Source of the DNA: Chromobacterium haemolyticum
Lineage (GTDB): Bacteria; Pseudomonadota; Gammaproteobacteria; Burkholderiales; Chromobacteriaceae
DNA length: 64,000 bases
Assembly: GCF_002081825.1 (NCBI RefSeq)
Contig: NZ_MUKU01000008.1
Span: forward strand, 124,001-188,000
Direction of reading: 5' to 3'
A program made the translations under genes and the position numbers. Positions 61,075 to 64,000 of the stretch are shown one piece after another; the stretch's first letter is position 1; every line of letters begins with the position of its first letter. The notes below the pieces were generated by a model. It worked only from the letters and a program-made list of their open reading frames with translations. It was not told the DNA's origin and ran no database searches.

Positions 61075-61842
61075 TTACATAAACATACCATTCCCCGTGT
61101 ATAAACCAACACCAATGCCGCCTCCGCTGAACTCCCCAAAGTGAAGGTTGGGACCACCGTCAAACTTGATTTTCGAGTAGAAAAGCCACCCTTGAAAACC
61201 ATACTTCGTGGGTTTACCTTTAATATAAGAAGCTGAGTATTTAGACGAGAAATTCCCTTTAAACACCCCAACTCGAAACGCCAGACCTGAATCAGAAGTA
61301 CTCGTAAACACGATCTGAGGAGTCGATTTTATGGCACAGATAAGCACTTTTTGCCCTGTAACCCCTGCCGCAGCAAACTCACACACTGTAGGCCAAGAAT
61401 TTGTGGCATCCGGAGACAAAGCATAAACTTCCGCCCTGCGATTAACACCTAACTTCTTATAGTTTAAACCACTCCCCGAGCCAGTTGAATTATATTCAAT
61501 GACTGCGTTCTCATCTTGCTTTTCACTTTTCAGGGAGTTGAATTTAAACTCAATAACATCATCTCCTTTTTCTTTAGAGAAGTGGGAAACAAACTTCTGA
61601 TTCCCCAAACCCTCCAACCAAAGAGTTCCATCCTCACCATCAACATCAGCGTGAATATTAAATTTATTCATACCAGAATGAACCGGACCGAGGTTAACCC
61701 ACTCCGAGCCGCTAGCCAATCTTATTTTGGCATTATAAGTTATTGATTTATTTTGGACATCGCTATCTATATTTATGTAGACAGGCTTTGCCATGGCTGC
61801 TGCAGAAAACACAAGTGGCAACATGATAAATTTAATTTTCAT
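61075..61842 (-). CDS. Secreted protein of unknown function (AT-rich gene)
   Basis: The 255-residue product has a signal peptide (1-18, ending AAAMAK) and a mature part rich in Ser, Gly, Lys and aromatic residues, probably beta-sandwich or toxin-like in look (INIDSDVQNKSITYNAKIRLASG...). It ends GGGIGVGLYTGNGMFM. There are only two Cys in the mature chain. AGGA lies 6 bases before the ATG. Base composition is close to 45% G+C, far below the neighbours, indicating transfer. No family recognised. Confidence 0.75.
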   Translation of the reverse strand: MKIKFIMLPLVFSAAAMAKPVYINIDSDVQNKSITYNAKIRLASGSEWVNLGPVHSGMNKFNIHADVDGEDGTLWLEGLGNQKFVSHFSKEKGDDVIEFKFNSLKSEKQDENAVIEYNSTGSGSGLNYKKLGVNRRAEVYALSPDATNSWPTVCEFAAAGVTGQKVLICAIKSTPQIVFTSTSDSGLAFRVGVFKGNFSSKYSASYIKGKPTKYGFQGWLFYSKIKFDGGPNLHFGEFSGGGIGVGLYTGNGMFM

Positions 61843-62389
61843 TCTTCATCCTTTGCTTTAAAACTGTTCAGGTTTGGTTTGACTCTACTGGCTTTCTTTA
61901 CCCCTCCTTTGGGCGCTAAAGATTAATCTATGTTTTTAATTTTAAAGATAAGCTTTGTTATTTAAAACATTTGATTGACTTGCAAAAAGCTTTAGCGTCG
62001 CAAATTTTACAGTACGGTGAAATTTTGCAGTCCAGCACGGGAATGGCTTTGTTTTTAATTGTCACCAAACACCTTGAATAATGAGCGGCATTTGATATGA
62101 CCATTTCAAAAAATAGACATCATCAATTTATCTTTGGTTCCGCATTTTTTACCTTCTGGACCAAGTTTTTATTTCAATATAAAAATGTACGAAACATACT
62201 CAACCTCTTGGCCATAGAGCATGTGTTGAATGAAGAGCCATCACCCAGAGCAGATTATTTGGCGCTGAAGCAAGCGGAATTGGGCACCTCAGCCGCAGTG
62301 AACAACCTTCAGGACGAAGGTAGACAATCCCCTAAAACCCAGTACCCCGCTCTCCTCCGCATTAGTCCAAGCAAAAACAATCCACCCCG
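61843..62389. other. AT-rich non-coding stretch
   Basis: The 547 bases upstream of the secreted-protein gene contain an inverted pair CGCTAAAG (61914-61921) and CTTTAGCG (61990-61997), and a direct pair AAATTTTACAGT (62002) and AAATTTTGCAGT (62020) 18 bases apart. An open frame from 62097 has no ribosome-binding site and runs into the gene on the other strand, so I do not call it. Confidence 0.45.
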
Positions 62390-63040
62390 TCACCCGCTTG
62401 ACGCCCCCCCCGCCTCAGTACCCTTGGCTTCGCGCAGCGCCCAATCACGCCGCGCCGCCGGCTTCGGTTCATCCGCCGGCCGCTGTAGATAAAAGCGCTT
62501 GATATCCGCCGCCCGCTCCAACACCTCCTGCCGATACCGCTCGGTCTTATCCTTCCACAACGCGCGGTCGTCCCCCGCGAAATGCGCCTGCACCGCCTCC
62601 TCCGGCGAATAGCCCTTGGCCAGCCGCTCGGCGAACTGCTTGGCGGCGGCGTCCACCGCCTGCGCCGGATCGAAAGGATTAATGCCCAAGCCCGCCGCCG
62701 TACCGTCCAGATACTGCATCATCCCCTTCGCCGCCCCCCACTGGGTCGGCGGGCCTTCCGCCGGCGGATTGAAACCGGACTCCAGCGCCCCCAGCGCCAT
62801 CAGCAGGTTCAGCGGGACTTTATGTTTGCGCGACGCGGCTTCGAATAGGGGGCGGTAAGCGTCGGGCGCGATATTCGACACGGCGCGGCGCGCCTTCGGC
62901 TGGCGGGCCGGCGCTTGGGCTGGGGGAGAAGAAGGGAGCGCCGTCTCGGCAGGCGGCACGACAGCCGGCAAGGAATTCAGCGCATCCGAATAAATGCGCC
63001 CGGTCGGGTCTGCGGCATCGCGCAGGAAGGGGTTCGGCAT
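62390..63040 (-). CDS. Lytic transglycosylase (SLT-like) protein, phage-type
   Basis: The 216-residue protein has a Pro/Ala-rich N-terminal segment (about 15-55) and an SLT domain (about 60-150): LLMALGALESGFNP with the catalytic Glu, GAAKGMMQYLDGTAAGLGINPFDPAQAVDAAAKQFAERL and GYSPEEAVQAHFAGDD. No signal peptide is present. Such SLT proteins occur in phage internal virion or tail proteins and in secretion systems. It is GC-rich, unlike its AT-rich flanks. GAGG lies 7 bases before the ATG. A run of eight G near the 3' end could shift the frame. It may be a leftover of a larger phage gene. Confidence 0.75.
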   Translation of the reverse strand: MPNPFLRDAADPTGRIYSDALNSLPAVVPPAETALPSSPPAQAPARQPKARRAVSNIAPDAYRPLFEAASRKHKVPLNLLMALGALESGFNPPAEGPPTQWGAAKGMMQYLDGTAAGLGINPFDPAQAVDAAAKQFAERLAKGYSPEEAVQAHFAGDDRALWKDKTERYRQEVLERAADIKRFYLQRPADEPKPAARRDWALREAKGTEAGGASSG

Positions 63041-63351
63041 GACATCGCCTCAGGAGCCACATCACCTCCTGCGATGTCGTTTGCTAGATAGCATTCAGCT
63101 TCAATTGTACGTGCATTTCGACGATAGAACTGCCTCGCTACCTGTTAGGCACTTCCACTCCACTTTAATTCCTAACGAATACATTTCGTTTACAGAATTA
63201 CATCACAACAACCAATCCAATTGTGATTCCGTATCATCCTGCACTAATTGACAGGGCCATACCGCTAAAACAAGGCTAGCGTTAAGGTCGGCCGTGACTT
63301 ATTTCGCCGAATTTCCTCGCACGCCCAACTTGCACTTTTGGAGAAATTAAA
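63041..63351. other. Intergenic region between divergent genes
   Basis: The 311 bases are AT-rich. TTGACA at 63248-63253 lacks a well-spaced -10. No gene, repeat or strong hairpin is seen. Confidence 0.4.
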
Positions 63352-64000
63352 ATGGCTCAAGATTACACCATCTATATTTCGAACCAGTCTTTGAACAATC
63401 ATAGGTTTTGGCTTTTTCTAAAGCCACCCGTCGTTCTGGAAACTGACCCTAACGTATTTGCCAATTCAAGCGCCTATCTTGATATTGACAGCAAAGCGCC
63501 CAGTTTAAATAGCTTTGCCATCCCGCTACAGTACCGCGTGGGAGCAGGCGCCAGTAATAAAGCGGTAGGCCTTGGCGTAAAAATATCCTCCAGTAGCTCT
63601 CGAGATGCAGAGCTAGGCCAATCCTACAAAGCAAGCTACCAAGCGCCAAGAAAAGGACCCACTCTAGAAAGTGCAGGTGAAGCCACCTCAGGAAATATTA
63701 TTCAGTTAGTCAGCAATGAGTTCAATCAAGAGCTATACGAGGAAGAAGGTTGGTATGCCAATATGAGCTACGGCATCCAAAGCGCGGATGGATTTATTGG
63801 AATGACGTGGTCTCCAGTTCCAGGAAACACACGTTCCATCGCCCCAGAGTTTTCCTTCTTTATCAGCACAGGATCATTTGACCAAAACTCCTTGGCCAGG
63901 TGGACAGATGTATCCACACACGCAGCAACTATAAAACTTGAGTACTTCAAGCAATATAGTTGCACCGTTATACTGACCAGCAGCGGCTCTTGGGACATAA
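63352..64000 (+). CDS. Unknown protein, 3' end outside the window (AT-rich gene)
   Basis: An open frame of 216 codons begins ATG at 63352, with GGAG 8 bases before it, and continues past the right edge. The product starts MAQDYTIYISNQSLNNHRFW and reads on as FLKPPVVLETDPNVFANSSAYLDIDSK; later comes MSYGIQSADGFIGMTWSPVPG. It has no signal peptide, looks beta-rich, and has one Cys in the visible part. Codon use and composition (about 47% G+C) are like the secreted gene at 61075 and unlike the core genes. I do not recognise the family. Confidence 0.75.
   Translation, partial: MAQDYTIYISNQSLNNHRFWLFLKPPVVLETDPNVFANSSAYLDIDSKAPSLNSFAIPLQYRVGAGASNKAVGLGVKISSSSSRDAELGQSYKASYQAPRKGPTLESAGEATSGNIIQLVSNEFNQELYEEEGWYANMSYGIQSADGFIGMTWSPVPGNTRSIAPEFSFFISTGSFDQNSLARWTDVSTHAATIKLEYFKQYSCTVILTSSGSWDI

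Noticed and set aside
62097-62492. 131-codon frame on the plus strand
   Set aside because: No ribosome-binding site, and its last third is antisense to the transglycosylase gene; composition changes abruptly inside it.

Overview
The window is high-GC DNA (clearly over 60% G+C in most genes) with short intergenic gaps and gene sets typical of a free-living betaproteobacterium of the Neisseriales, most like Chromobacterium or a close relative. The reasons are the thrS-infC-rpmI-rplT-pheS order with a Neisseria-like IF-3, a MutL carrying a DMHA-type endonuclease site, two chitinases with small chitin-binding modules, and an FlgP/FlgT pair. The genus is an inference; no rRNA or marker gene allows a firm species call.

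Layout. 1-3663: on the minus strand, tRNA-Val(GAC), a structured RNA plus terminator, then the translation operon thrS-infC-rpmI-rplT-(terminator)-pheS. 3824-8256: tgt, yajC, secD, secF. 8364-11798: dedA, mutL and a metallo-beta-lactamase-fold protein. 12060-14533: a secreted GH18 chitinase behind four helically phased 11-bp repeats. 14521-18832: a small unknown protein, an SgrR-like regulator, a marR-MFS operon and a RidA-like protein. 18892-20804: flgP-flgT. 20914-26052: amino-acid and metabolite export genes with regulators (GlxA/AraC, EamA, DUF1737, isochorismatase-like, LysE, MocR). 26255-29530: a PAS/GAF/GGDEF/EAL protein. 30044-30544: an IF-1 paralogue with a long leader, and a small gene. 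30923-32248: a GH19 chitinase. 32467-41175: a complete assimilatory nitrate system (nasT, nasS, transporter, nirB, nirD, nitrate reductase). 41245-45060: binding protein, DinB-like, soluble CZB chemoreceptor, GNAT, CigR-like. 45206-48707: chromate operon chrB-chrA-MFS. 48830-58589: mostly single genes, including an XRE/S24-regulated queuosine-precursor transporter operon with cpdA. 58891-60853: arsR-arsC-acr3. 60854-64000: an AT-richer accessory edge with two unknown proteins around a lytic transglycosylase gene.

How parts work together. The nitrate block has the best-resolved control: two NtrC-type GCAC-N7-GTGC sites, a sigma-54 -24/-12 promoter, then a leader with three hexaloop hairpins that all have A1 and G4, the third overlapping an intrinsic terminator. 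This is the architecture expected for NasT (ANTAR) antitermination, with NasS as nitrate sensor. A second -24/-12 promoter precedes nasTS itself.

The least explained elements are the three-way-junction RNA abutting the terminator in front of thrS, the phased repeats in front of the GH18 chitinase, a dispersed MITE-like repeat family present four times, and the AT-rich right edge. No CRISPR array, rRNA, integrase or transposase gene was seen.
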